This document shows, piece by piece, positions 1 to 8,451 of a stretch of DNA of 64,000 nucleotides. The notes under the pieces were generated by a model. The model was given only the letters and a program-made list of their open reading frames with translations, searched no databases and had not been told where the DNA came from. Made by a program: the position numbers and the translations under genes. Positions within the stretch are counted from its first letter, which is position 1. Each line of letters begins with the position of its first letter. This stretch comes from Treponema sp. (GTDB lineage Bacteria; Spirochaetota; Spirochaetia; Treponematales; Breznakiellaceae), in the NCBI GenBank assembly GCA_009777735.1, contig WRLF01000014.1, positions 19,917 through 83,916 of the forward strand, read 5' to 3'.

Positions 1-1
1 A

Positions 2-2674
2 ATACTTGTTTTATCCTACAATTTCCCGGGGACAGCGCCGGAAGTATACGAAATTACATTAAATTCGAATCCGATCAAAATGGATTATACGCACGGCGAA
101 ACACTTGACCTGTCCGGGCTTGCGGCACAGCTTGTTTTTTATGATGACACAATCCAGGTTATTGATTTTAGTGAATTTGGCAGTTATGGTATTACAACAA
201 CACCTGCCAACAACGCTTTACTATCCCGCGCCGTGCATGACGGCACCCCCATTGTTGTGCGTCAGGGAATCGAGACAATGTTAACGGCAAATTTAATAGT
301 TGACCCCAGGGCTATTACCTTCGTTATTGATGATATTCCCGGACTGGCGCAGGCATCTGTGGGAGCGGCAGTTGAACCTGTTGTTGCCGTATGGGACGGT
401 CCCCTGCAGCTTACCCTGGACACGGACTATACCGTTTTGTACACAAACAATACCGCTCCCGGCACTGCTACGGCAAGTGTTACCGGCATAGGTAATTATG
501 ATGGAAGCTCCGGCAGCAGAACTTATAGGGTCTTCGCTCCCAATGATATTACCGGGACTCCTATATCCTATGATGCAGCTTTTTTATCTCAGAATAACGG
601 ATTTAGAGTGAATATCAACTTTAATCAGGAATTCCAGACAATGAAAGGGTTTGGCGCCTCAGACTGCTGGTCTGGCAATTTTGTCGGCCGCTGGGGTACT
701 ACATGGACCACACGAAGTACGGTGGCAGGGAGGGGGTCAATAGACCTTACGTCAAGCATTGTAAATGTGGAACAGACAAAACAGCAAATGGCCGACTGGC
801 TGTTCAGCCAGGATTTTGATTCCCAGGGCAATCCTCTGGGAATAGGGCTTTCAGAATGGCGGGTAAATTTCGGTTCGGGAAGCTGGGAACAGGCATGGGA
901 GAAAAACTGGAATTCAAAAATCGGCACGAGATATGGTGGTAACAGCAACGGGGCGGTCAGGAGCTGGGATAATATGCAGGCAAGCTGGGAACGAAATGCA
1001 GAAAGCTTCCTGTATGATGTTGCCGCTCCTTATGTAAACAGTACGCCGATAACTACATTTAACGGTACATTAACCGGTACCCGCCCCGCCGCCGGCGGCC
1101 GCATACGGTACGACTGGCCGCAGATAGAACGGGGAGCTGACGGAGTAAGTGTCGTTTCCATGTCGGGCAGGCAGGCAGGCCAATTGTACTGGATGGAAGA
1201 AGCAAAGAAACGAGGGGTAGAGGCCCTGGTAGGTTTCGCCAACAGCCCGCCGGTAAGCTGGACATTAAGCCGCACCGGGAACAATGCTACGCATACATCC
1301 AATGTAAATAGTAGCGGCAGGTATACCCAGATATTTACCGGTGGTAATCTGCCGGACGGCGGCGGAAATGCTCTGGGCAGTGCGCCGGCTGCGCAAAACC
1401 AGATTAACCATTATGAAACATTTGCCACATATCTGGCTGATATAGCGCAGGAGTTCGGCAGTCGTACCATTACTGACTTACGCGGCAACCAGCAGTCTTT
1501 ACGGTTTAACTATATTTCGCCGGTCAACGAGCCGCAATGGGAATGGAACGAGGATAAACAGGAAGGTACCCAGATGTCCAATGCCAATATTGCCCGCATG
1601 ACCAGAGCGGCAGATGCGGCTATTCGGGGCGTTGACGTATCACACTACACCCGGCCCAATGTCAATGCAACAAACACAAAATTAATGATGCCGGAATCCT
1701 GTCAGTGGCAGTTCCTGTACGAAGGTTCTGCAACTAACACTCGCGACCAGATAAATACATTTTTTCAATCGAGCAGCGGGAATTATATTGGCGGCCTTCC
1801 CACCATGCAGCCGTGGATAATGGCTGCCCATACATATTTTAGCCATGGATCTGACAGCAGTACACGATCTATCCGGCAAAGTGCAAGAGCCAGAGCTAAC
1901 CTGCGTACCCAGCCGGAAACCGGTGAACCCATACATCTGTGGAGTACTGAGTGGTGCGGTCTTGACGGAGGTGATGGAATATCTACAATTGCGGGCGCTT
2001 ATTTTGATGTTGGCCTGTTTATGGCTAAATTGGCGTATGCGGACATTATTCACGCCGGTTCACAGACATTCTCATTCTGGACGGCGTTTGACATGGAACG
2101 GGGCGGGGCAAGCCGCTATTCCATGATTGCCTATGCCCCTAACCAGGCAGTCTGGAATGATACCGGCCACCTGACTAATCCGATTTTTAGACCCGGTCAA
2201 ATTAAATCGCAGCCCACCCTGTGGTCCATGGGTCACTACAGCCTCTTTGTCCGCCCTAATTTTAAGCGGATACAAATAAATCCGGGCCCCGGTCTGGCTA
2301 TGTCTGTCGGGCAGTATCCCGGTTCCGGAACTTCCTGGCAATCAGAATCACTTACCGGGCTTATGGCCACCGCATACAAATCACCTCCCGGATACCGGGA
2401 TTTTATTGACGACATGCCGGTTAACCGCATAGTAGTTGTATATGTCAACATGCTCAGTCAGGAACGTGTTGTTGCGGCGGATTTTGCCGGAGATGTAAAA
2501 CCCATTCGTGTCAGGGTTTTCCGGACAAGGGAACAGGATACGAACAATGCTACCCGTCACACAGCGCTGGGAATGCGTTCAGTTCCTGTTGTCGGCGGCG
2601 GTGTTGTCACCATTCCTGCACGGTCATTGGTTACCGTGGTATATGATTTCCCGACTGCTGTTAACCTGCATTAA
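2..2674 (+). CDS. Secreted GH30-family glycoside hydrolase with N-terminal Ig-like domains (5' partial)
   Basis: The reading frame is open to the left edge, so the true start and any signal peptide lie outside the window; an internal ATG at 80 is not the start, because the Ig-like domain begins before it. Numbering from that ATG, residues 1-85 resemble a bacterial Ig-like repeat (motif YTHGETLDLSG) and 90-155 a second sandwich domain. From about 170 to the end the protein looks like a GH30 glycosidase of the beta-1,6-galactanase/glucosylceramidase type: FGASDCWS, then SPVNEPQWEW with the expected acid/base Glu484, and WSTEWCGLDGG with the expected nucleophile Glu624. Known for the family: retaining hydrolysis of beta-linked glycans. 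Substrate cannot be read from sequence. The role in external polysaccharide degradation is inference from the domain build. Confidence 0.8.
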   Translation: MLVLSYNFPGTAPEVYEITLNSNPIKMDYTHGETLDLSGLAAQLVFYDDTIQVIDFSEFGSYGITTTPANNALLSRAVHDGTPIVVRQGIETMLTANLIVDPRAITFVIDDIPGLAQASVGAAVEPVVAVWDGPLQLTLDTDYTVLYTNNTAPGTATASVTGIGNYDGSSGSRTYRVFAPNDITGTPISYDAAFLSQNNGFRVNINFNQEFQTMKGFGASDCWSGNFVGRWGTTWTTRSTVAGRGSIDLTSSIVNVEQTKQQMADWLFSQDFDSQGNPLGIGLSEWRVNFGSGSWEQAWEKNWNSKIGTRYGGNSNGAVRSWDNMQASWERNAESFLYDVAAPYVNSTPITTFNGTLTGTRPAAGGRIRYDWPQIERGADGVSVVSMSGRQAGQLYWMEEAKKRGVEALVGFANSPPVSWTLSRTGNNATHTSNVNSSGRYTQIFTGGNLPDGGGNALGSAPAAQNQINHYETFATYLADIAQEFGSRTITDLRGNQQSLRFNYISPVNEPQWEWNEDKQEGTQMSNANIARMTRAADAAIRGVDVSHYTRPNVNATNTKLMMPESCQWQFLYEGSATNTRDQINTFFQSSSGNYIGGLPTMQPWIMAAHTYFSHGSDSSTRSIRQSARARANLRTQPETGEPIHLWSTEWCGLDGGDGISTIAGAYFDVGLFMAKLAYADIIHAGSQTFSFWTAFDMERGGASRYSMIAYAPNQAVWNDTGHLTNPIFRPGQIKSQPTLWSMGHYSLFVRPNFKRIQINPGPGLAMSVGQYPGSGTSWQSESLTGLMATAYKSPPGYRDFIDDMPVNRIVVVYVNMLSQERVVAADFAGDVKPIRVRVFRTREQDTNNATRHTALGMRSVPVVGGGVVTIPARSLVTVVYDFPTAVNLH

Positions 2675-2684
2675 AAAACGGTTT

Positions 2685-2718
2685 AACTACCCTGTTGTTC
2701 ATGAACAGCAGGGTAGTT
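2685..2718. repeat. Near-perfect 17-bp inverted repeat between two surface-protein genes
   Basis: The two arms, 2685-2701 and 2702-2718, are reverse complements apart from one G-T type mismatch and there is no loop between them. No T-run follows on the plus strand, while a T-run would follow on the minus strand. It can fold into a long hairpin just after the glycosidase stop, so it may stabilise or end that transcript, but it is not a textbook terminator. Confidence 0.55.
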
Positions 2719-2766
2719 GCTTACCTGTTACAACAAAAGTATGACCTTATGACCTGGAGGCAGAAT

Positions 2767-4986
2767 ATGAAAAAAATTACCAAAATTGGTGTTGCGCTGC
2801 TTTTTGCAGCCTGTGCGTTGTCGGCATTAGTAACCGGTTGTACCAATGAACCAGCAGAAATACGCATAATTAACCGGGGAATTGAGGTCAACGTAACTGT
2901 TCATTTGGAATTTGGTAGTTATTCAACAGGCCCCCTGCAACAGGGGCTAACCGCCGGGCAATGGGAAACATTACCTGATTCGGCGGAAGAAATGCCGGAG
3001 AATTTTTTGCCTATACTTCCCCGTGAGTTCGGCTCAAATAATCAGATAGATAATATACCAGTTAATGTTCATGTAATTACAGACGGCACAGTAACAATAG
3101 ATTACGCATTATCCGTTGACGGATCGAAACCGGTAGATAACTGGAGTACGGACAATATTTTTTATTTGATACATGGCCAGTATATTTATCTCAGAGTAAC
3201 TGTCGAAAATGTAGAGGAGTGGTTGTTAACGGAAACATATTACCGGGTACTGATACACGAACTGGAAGACGACTCCACTTTGGTTGGTATTTACATTACC
3301 AGTCTTAATGACATGGATACCGGTGTTCAACCGACAGATTCGGCGAACTCGTGGATCGGGGTTAATCCCCAACGTGTCATTTTGGATTTTATTACCGAGT
3401 CTACGGCAGTGGAGTTTGAAGCAATTCCCAAAGATTTTTCTTCCCGTGTTGAATATGCATATTATCGCTACAGGGAGACCGGCAACCCGGTTTTCGGCAG
3501 CGCGAACACATTTAATCTTGAAAACGGCGACAGGGTATTCGTTCGTGTAACACCCTTGAATCCTGATGTTCCCCCGCGGTACTACGGAATAATCGCAGAC
3601 ACACCGCAGCGTCTTTCCGAAGTAAACATAAGCGGGAATATTATAACCATTGAGCCGTTAGATTACGGCAGACCCTCAATAGACGATCATGGTCCAATAA
3701 AAATAGGCATGGTATTACAGGCCCTAACGGATGAGTTTTCAGCGACCGTCATCCCCGGTGTTAGTGTTGAATATGCGATGATCCCGCCCAGTACCAACAG
3801 GATTACCGTCTTTTCCGAGCTGGATGACGATACAGAACTTAAATTGGAATACCCGGGTGTTAACCAGCTTTTCATTAAAACCATAGTAGAGGGCTTTCAG
3901 GACAGGTATTACCGGTTTGAATTAGGTATGGCTAGTACGAACTGTACGGTTACCGGGATAAATTTTAACGGCACCCCGGCCGAAATAACCGCAGGCACCG
4001 GCAGTGAAACCGACTATGTCGGCGCCGCAGCGCGGGGAACCATAGCCCTTGCGACATCTCAGGCCAGACAGGGCCCTGTGGTGGTGATATTTGAAGAAAA
4101 TACTGCCAATGTTACCGGTTGGGCGATTGTGGAAGATACAGACGGTGCAGTTACCTACAACAATATTGTCCCGCCGGGAAAAACATTCAGCACAGCAGCA
4201 GCAATTACCAATGGTCAAAACCTGGCATTGCGCGTCGTGGCTGAATACGGCAATGAGTACCATTACCGGCTTGTTGCCACTGTGCGGAGCAACGATGCCG
4301 CCCTTGTTTCAGTTGCAGTCGGCGGTGTAACGGCGTTACGTCTTGGAACTCCGTCTGTAACAGCGGGAAATGCTTCAACAGGCGCGGTGGGAATATCTCC
4401 GGCCGTCCTGTCAGCAGGAAATATTGATTTAGACATAACCCCCATTGATAATTTTTCTGTCCAGACATTTGCTGTTACAGCTACAACTTCCCCGCCCGCG
4501 CTTTCCGCGTATGCACCCATAGCTACCATCCCGGTTCTTGCGGCAGGCAATCATATCTGGATCAGGTCTGTTTCCGAAGACGGAAGCAGCACCCTGTTTT
4601 ACCGGTTAGTGGTTGAAGTGAGGTTCAACGATCCGACAATTCAGGCCTTAACCATCCGTTCGGTAAGCAGTGATACCCTCGGTGTCGGCAGAACTACCGT
4701 TGAGTTAGCTGCCGGTAATCCGGGAGCTATTACCATTACCGCAGCGCAGGCCGCTTCCGGCGCGGTTATAACCGCCACGCCAACATCAGGCGGCAATGGC
4801 AGGGTAACGGGTTATGCAGTCGCGGCTGCCTCAAACCATGACCCAACATTCGCTACCCCCTCTGCCGGCGGTACCTATACAACCACCGCACCCATAACGA
4901 ACGGTCAGCATGTATTTGTCAGGGTTGTTGCCGAAAACGGCACAACCATTCTCTACTACCGGGTTGTGGTCACCGTAACCCCGTAA
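2767..4986 (+). CDS. Surface lipoprotein with tandem beta-sandwich repeats
   Basis: The start at 2767 is chosen over an in-frame ATG at 2695 because it is preceded by a good CTGGAGG ribosome site and gives a clean lipoprotein signal: MKKITKIGVAL, a hydrophobic stretch, then lipobox LVTGC. The mature 739-residue product (with signal) is low in charge and rich in Thr, Val and Asn. It contains repeated units of about 100-110 residues that end in patterns such as NGQ-VFVRVVAENG-YYRVVV, seen at least three times in the C-terminal half. This resembles the cadherin-like or beta-sandwich repeats common in treponemal surface lipoproteins. It follows the glycosidase on the same strand, so a shared role in binding a glycan is possible but unproven. 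No catalytic motif is visible. Confidence 0.75.
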   Translation: MKKITKIGVALLFAACALSALVTGCTNEPAEIRIINRGIEVNVTVHLEFGSYSTGPLQQGLTAGQWETLPDSAEEMPENFLPILPREFGSNNQIDNIPVNVHVITDGTVTIDYALSVDGSKPVDNWSTDNIFYLIHGQYIYLRVTVENVEEWLLTETYYRVLIHELEDDSTLVGIYITSLNDMDTGVQPTDSANSWIGVNPQRVILDFITESTAVEFEAIPKDFSSRVEYAYYRYRETGNPVFGSANTFNLENGDRVFVRVTPLNPDVPPRYYGIIADTPQRLSEVNISGNIITIEPLDYGRPSIDDHGPIKIGMVLQALTDEFSATVIPGVSVEYAMIPPSTNRITVFSELDDDTELKLEYPGVNQLFIKTIVEGFQDRYYRFELGMASTNCTVTGINFNGTPAEITAGTGSETDYVGAAARGTIALATSQARQGPVVVIFEENTANVTGWAIVEDTDGAVTYNNIVPPGKTFSTAAAITNGQNLALRVVAEYGNEYHYRLVATVRSNDAALVSVAVGGVTALRLGTPSVTAGNASTGAVGISPAVLSAGNIDLDITPIDNFSVQTFAVTATTSPPALSAYAPIATIPVLAAGNHIWIRSVSEDGSSTLFYRLVVEVRFNDPTIQALTIRSVSSDTLGVGRTTVELAAGNPGAITITAAQAASGAVITATPTSGGNGRVTGYAVAAASNHDPTFATPSAGGTYTTTAPITNGQHVFVRVVAENGTTILYYRVVVTVTP

Positions 4987-5003
4987 ACTAACATTTCCGG
5001 CTT

Positions 5004-5032
5004 AACCCGGCGTACAATGCGCCGGGTTTTTT
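5004..5032 (+). terminator. Rho-independent terminator after the repeat lipoprotein
   Basis: A 9-bp perfect stem (AACCCGGCG at 5004-5012 pairing with 5020-5028) with a 7-base loop is followed by a run of T. It lies 18 bases after the stop codon. Confidence 0.9.
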
Positions 5033-5055
5033 ATGCCGCTCAAAGAGCTAGGGTC

Positions 5056-5086
5056 TTGATAAATACGATGTTGTATCGTATATAAT
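5056..5086 (+). promoter_or_regulatory. Promoter with a 19-base spacer containing a centred dyad (MerR-like architecture)
   Basis: TTGATA at 5056-5061 and TATAAT at 5081-5086 are separated by 19 bases. The spacer contains a perfect inverted repeat, ATACGAT at 5063-5069 and ATCGTAT at 5075-5081, centred at 5072. Over-long spacers with a dyad in the middle are the known mark of promoters activated by MerR-family regulators. No MerR gene is in this window, so the regulator is unknown; the XRE-cupin protein encoded downstream is an alternative. Confidence 0.55.
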
Positions 5087-5099
5087 ACCAGAGATCTTT

Positions 5100-5891
5100 A
5101 TGAGTTACTTGTACGAAACCCACCTGCATACCAGCTTCTCAAGTGCGTGCGGAAATACAAAAGGATCACGGTATGTCCGGCTTTATCAGGATATGGGGTA
5201 TTCCGGTATAATAGTTACCGATCATTTTTTCAGGGGAAACACAGCCGTTTCCCGCAGTCTTCCCTGGACGGAATGGGTAAAACAATTCTGCCGGGGATAT
5301 GAAGAGGCCCTGAACGAAGGAATAAAGCGGGGCTTTGACGTGTTTTTCGGCTGGGAAGAAACATTTGACAGTTGTGATGATTATCTGGTATACGGGCTTG
5401 ATAAAGAATGGCTGCTGGAACACCCCGAAGCAAAAAAATGGACCAGGGGCGAGCAATACCAAGCAGTAAAGGCTGCGGGCGGCTGTGTCGTACAGGCACA
5501 TCCGTTCAGGCAGCACAGCTATATCAGGAAAGTTATCCTTTCGTCCGGTTGTGTTGACGCGGTGGAAGCGGCCAACGCGACAAATTACGAACAGTCCTAT
5601 GACGCGCTGGCAATGCGTTATGCGCTAAAACTGGGGCTTCCGGTTACTGCCGGATCAGACATGCATGATGAACGGTATTTTTGGAGTGAAGGGGTTTTCG
5701 GCATTTATACCGGGAAAAAATTTCATTCCATAGTTGATTATGTTAACGCCGTTTGCAATAATCATATCAACGGTATTAAAATCAACAAAGGCCGCTGTGA
5801 TTATTACGGCGATGAAAAAGTGATTCTTCCGGTTGAAGTCCGGGATGCCAATGACAAGAGTACCGATATACACTGGCATGATATTATTTAA
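5100..5891 (+). CDS. PHP-domain metal-dependent phosphoesterase
   Basis: A 263-residue PHP-family protein. The four metal-binding motifs are in order: HLHTS (His8, His10), TDH (Asp41, His42), Glu86 in WEET, QAHPF (His134) and GSDMHD (Asp187, His189). The family hydrolyses phosphate esters using two or three metal ions; substrates range from histidinol phosphate to nucleotides. The His8 motif so near the terminus fixes the start at 5100. There is no Shine-Dalgarno, and the -10 hexamer ends only 13 bases upstream, so the mRNA leader must be very short. It is followed 10 bases later by the XRE-cupin gene and probably forms an operon with it and the acyl-CoA ligase. Confidence 0.85.
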   Translation: MSYLYETHLHTSFSSACGNTKGSRYVRLYQDMGYSGIIVTDHFFRGNTAVSRSLPWTEWVKQFCRGYEEALNEGIKRGFDVFFGWEETFDSCDDYLVYGLDKEWLLEHPEAKKWTRGEQYQAVKAAGGCVVQAHPFRQHSYIRKVILSSGCVDAVEAANATNYEQSYDALAMRYALKLGLPVTAGSDMHDERYFWSEGVFGIYTGKKFHSIVDYVNAVCNNHINGIKINKGRCDYYGDEKVILPVEVRDANDKSTDIHWHDII

Positions 5892-5901
5892 GGAGAAAAC
5901 G

Positions 5902-6450
5902 ATGGTTCCCGGCAGGATTAAAGAGTTAAGGGAAATTCTTGAAATCAGCGCGATGGACATGGCATCCGATATTCACGTCTCTCTGGAAATATACAGTAAA
6001 TACGAGAGCGGCGAGCTGGACATTCCCATCAGCGCACTGAACAGTATTGCCGGCAGGCTTGGTACGGATGTAACGGTACTCATGACCGGTGAAGGCCCCC
6101 GAATAGACAGTGCTGCAGTATGCCGGAAGGGGAAAGGAGTTCAGGTTGAGCGCTACCCCGGCTATGAGTTTTCCAGCCTTGCCTATAACTTCAAAGGCAG
6201 GACGCTGGAACCGCTGCTGGTACACCTTGATACATCCCATCCGGCGGCGGCACAGGTGTCGCATTCCGGGCAGGAGTTCAACTATGTGGTTGAAGGCCGG
6301 ATGAAAATAACGGTCGGCAGTGCTGAGTATATCCTTGCCGAGGGCGATTCGATTTACTTTGACGCAACCCTGCCGCACGGCCAGAGTGCAATTCCTGCTT
6401 GCGATGGCGGCACCGGCAGTGCGATTTTTATTACTATTATCCAAAAATAG
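5902..6450 (+). CDS. XRE-family regulator with C-terminal cupin domain
   Basis: The start at 5902 follows an AAGGAG site at 5890-5895 and is preferred over an upstream in-frame ATG at 5833 that lies inside the previous gene. The 182-residue protein has an N-terminal helix-turn-helix (about residues 1-60, with the typical YSKYESGE recognition region) and a C-terminal cupin barrel (about 95-180, with GQEFNYVVEG and LPHG). In this family the cupin is usually a ligand sensor. In its position before an acyl-CoA ligase it likely senses a related small acid or CoA ester and controls the ligase gene; that is inference. Confidence 0.85.
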   Translation: MVPGRIKELREILEISAMDMASDIHVSLEIYSKYESGELDIPISALNSIAGRLGTDVTVLMTGEGPRIDSAAVCRKGKGVQVERYPGYEFSSLAYNFKGRTLEPLLVHLDTSHPAAAQVSHSGQEFNYVVEGRMKITVGSAEYILAEGDSIYFDATLPHGQSAIPACDGGTGSAIFITIIQK

Positions 6451-6462
6451 AGGCATTTTTAC

Positions 6463-8199
6463 ATGAACGATATTATTTCACGCTATTGCCCCCGCATGGA
6501 ATTTGACAGTTACGAAGATTTTTATGCAAACTACCGCTGCAATGTACCGGATAATTTTAACTTTGCCCGTGATGTGGTTGACGAATGGGCGCGGATTTGG
6601 CCGGAAAAACAGGCCCTCCTGTGGACCGATGATTCGGGGATAGTAAAATCCTTCACATTTGCCGGCATGAAACACCTGTCCGACAAAGCGGCAAATGCCC
6701 TGCTTGAGCTGGGTATACACAAAGGCGATGTGGTAATGCTGATACTCAAGCAGCGGCCCGAAGTATGGGTGATGATGTGTGCGCTGGAAAAAATCGGCGC
6801 AATCTGCATACCCGGCACATATCAGTTAACGGCAAAGGACCTTGAATACCGCTGTAATATTGCCGATGTCAAGCTGCTTGTTACCGTTGATGATCCTGCA
6901 TTGCTGCCGGAAATTGCCTCGGCACGGCCACACTGCGAAAAACTGGAACACATTGCCGTCATTGGCTCAGCCAATGCACAGGCAGCTGCTTCCGGTTACA
7001 TAGACTTGCCGGCAGAAATCGAAAAGGCAAGTGATAAATTTCAATATGCGGAAACAAAAACCGAAGAGCCCATGCTTATCTATTTCTCCTCCGGCACAAC
7101 CGGCATGCCCAAAATGGTATTGCACAACCACAGTCTGCCGCTCGGGCATATTGTCACCGCCAGGTACTGGCAATGCGTTGAAGACAATGCCGTACACCTG
7201 ACCCAGACCGATTCCGGGTGGGCAAAATTTGCCTGGGGCAAAATTTACGGTCAGTGGATATGCGGTGCTGCAGTCGGTGTATACGACACGGAAAAATTTG
7301 TCCCCGGAGGAATGTTAGACGCAATACAGCGGCTGCGTCCGGCAACATTATGCGTCCCTGCAACGATATTCCGTTACCTCATCAAGGAAGACCTTTCCGG
7401 TTATGACTTCGGTTTTATCCGCCGAGTATCGGTAGCGGGCGAGCCTCTAAGCCCCGAAGTGTATAACCGGTTTAAGGCATTAACAGGTCTGGAGATTCAT
7501 GAAGGTTTTGGCCAGTCGGAAACTTCGGTAATGGCGGCAGTGTTCAAATGGCTGCCGGTAAAGCCCGGTTCCATGGGCAAACCCGCGCCGTTATTTAACC
7601 TGCGTCTTCTTGATGAAAACGGTGATGTGTGTGATGACGGCCTGGTCGGCAACATGAGCATTACTGCGGCAGGAAAAAATATGTACGACCTGACCACTCC
7701 CGCCTGGCTGCTCGGGAGTGGTCAGGTCGGGCTGTCTGACTCACCCGGGTTGTTCCGGGGGTACTGGAAAGACAAGGACGTTACCGCATCAGCGTGGAGC
7801 GGCGGCACGTACCGGACGGGCGACATGGCCTGGCGGGATGGTGATGGCTATCTGTGGTTTGTCGGCAGAAACGATGATGTGATCAAATGCTCAGGCTACC
7901 GCATCGGTCCTTTTGAAGTTGAAAGTGCCCTCATGGAGCATCCTTCGGTTCTGGAGTGCGCCGTCACTGCAGCCCCCGACCCCATGCGCGGCCAGGTGGT
8001 CAAGGCAAGTATTGTACTGGCTAAAGGTTTTTCCCCTTCGGATGAACTAACCCGCGAATTGCAAAATCACGTCAAGCGGGTAACCGCCCCGTACAAATAC
8101 CCCCGCATCGTGGAGTTTGTTCCGGAATTGCCTAAAACAATCAGTGGTAAAATACGGCGAGTGGAGATTAGGGCAATGAACAATGAACAGGAAAAATAA
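6463..8199 (+). CDS. AMP-forming acyl-CoA synthetase (acetyl/medium-chain type)
   Basis: A 578-residue member of the adenylate-forming ligases, which turn a carboxylate plus ATP and CoA into acyl-CoA, AMP and pyrophosphate. The P-loop motif FSSGTTGMPK lies at about residues 207-217, the GTYRTGD motif near 448, the hinge region VGRNDDVIKCSGYRI after it, and the catalytic lysine in SGKIRR is Lys563. Between the VGNMSI strand and GLFRGYW there are about 20 more residues than I expect for the family. That insert coincides with a perfect inverted repeat in the DNA (7686-7729). The catalytic motifs are intact, so the enzyme is probably active. It begins 12 bases after the XRE-cupin gene, which likely regulates it. 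Confidence 0.9.
   Translation: MNDIISRYCPRMEFDSYEDFYANYRCNVPDNFNFARDVVDEWARIWPEKQALLWTDDSGIVKSFTFAGMKHLSDKAANALLELGIHKGDVVMLILKQRPEVWVMMCALEKIGAICIPGTYQLTAKDLEYRCNIADVKLLVTVDDPALLPEIASARPHCEKLEHIAVIGSANAQAAASGYIDLPAEIEKASDKFQYAETKTEEPMLIYFSSGTTGMPKMVLHNHSLPLGHIVTARYWQCVEDNAVHLTQTDSGWAKFAWGKIYGQWICGAAVGVYDTEKFVPGGMLDAIQRLRPATLCVPATIFRYLIKEDLSGYDFGFIRRVSVAGEPLSPEVYNRFKALTGLEIHEGFGQSETSVMAAVFKWLPVKPGSMGKPAPLFNLRLLDENGDVCDDGLVGNMSITAAGKNMYDLTTPAWLLGSGQVGLSDSPGLFRGYWKDKDVTASAWSGGTYRTGDMAWRDGDGYLWFVGRNDDVIKCSGYRIGPFEVESALMEHPSVLECAVTAAPDPMRGQVVKASIVLAKGFSPSDELTRELQNHVKRVTAPYKYPRIVEFVPELPKTISGKIRRVEIRAMNNEQEK
7686..7729. repeat. Perfect 17-bp inverted repeat inside the acyl-CoA synthetase gene
   Basis: Arms at 7686-7702 and 7713-7729 are exact reverse complements, separated by 10 bases. 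The element is in frame and encodes about residues 408-423 of the ligase, at a place where homologues, as I remember them, are shorter. It may be an inserted palindromic element tolerated in a surface loop. Confidence 0.8.
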
Positions 8200-8206
8200 G
8201 AAAAAC

Positions 8207-8235
8207 TTGAAAATATAAAACATGTGCGGTATATT
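8207..8235 (+). promoter_or_regulatory. Sigma-70-type promoter of the lipoprotein/radical SAM pair
   Basis: TTGAAA at 8207-8212 and TATATT at 8230-8235, spacing 17 bases. It begins 7 bases after the acyl-CoA synthetase stop and gives a leader of about 25 bases with a CGGAGG ribosome site at 8255-8260. Confidence 0.65.
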
Positions 8236-8265
8236 ATTTAGTAAGGCTCTCATGCGGAGGTTGCA

Positions 8266-8451
8266 ATGAAGAAATTGTCTGAAAAAGGCAGAAAACTGCT
8301 CAGAAATGTTCTCTTGACTTTGGGCGCGGGTGCGGTATCTCTCATATTTGCGGCATGTTACGGAATGCCTGTGGATTGGGAGGAAGATCCCTATCAAGAT
8401 GACATATCAACAGAAATTATAGAGGAAGATTCTTCGCTTTCTGATGATTAA
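8266..8451 (+). CDS. Small lipoprotein paired with a radical SAM enzyme
   Basis: A 61-residue protein with a basic N-terminus, a hydrophobic segment and the lipobox IFAAC, which would leave a mature peptide of about 30 residues starting CYGMP. The rest is short and very acidic (ending EEDSSLSDD). It has a good ribosome site and its own promoter, and its last 8 bases overlap the start of the radical SAM gene, so the two are surely co-expressed. I recall a two-gene family described as the rSAM/lipoprotein system (TIGR04133/TIGR04134), in which a tiny lipoprotein lies next to a SPASM enzyme; this pair fits that pattern. The likely role is substrate or partner of the enzyme. No modification chemistry is known to me. 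Confidence 0.7.
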   Translation: MKKLSEKGRKLLRNVLLTLGAGAVSLIFAACYGMPVDWEEDPYQDDISTEIIEEDSSLSDD

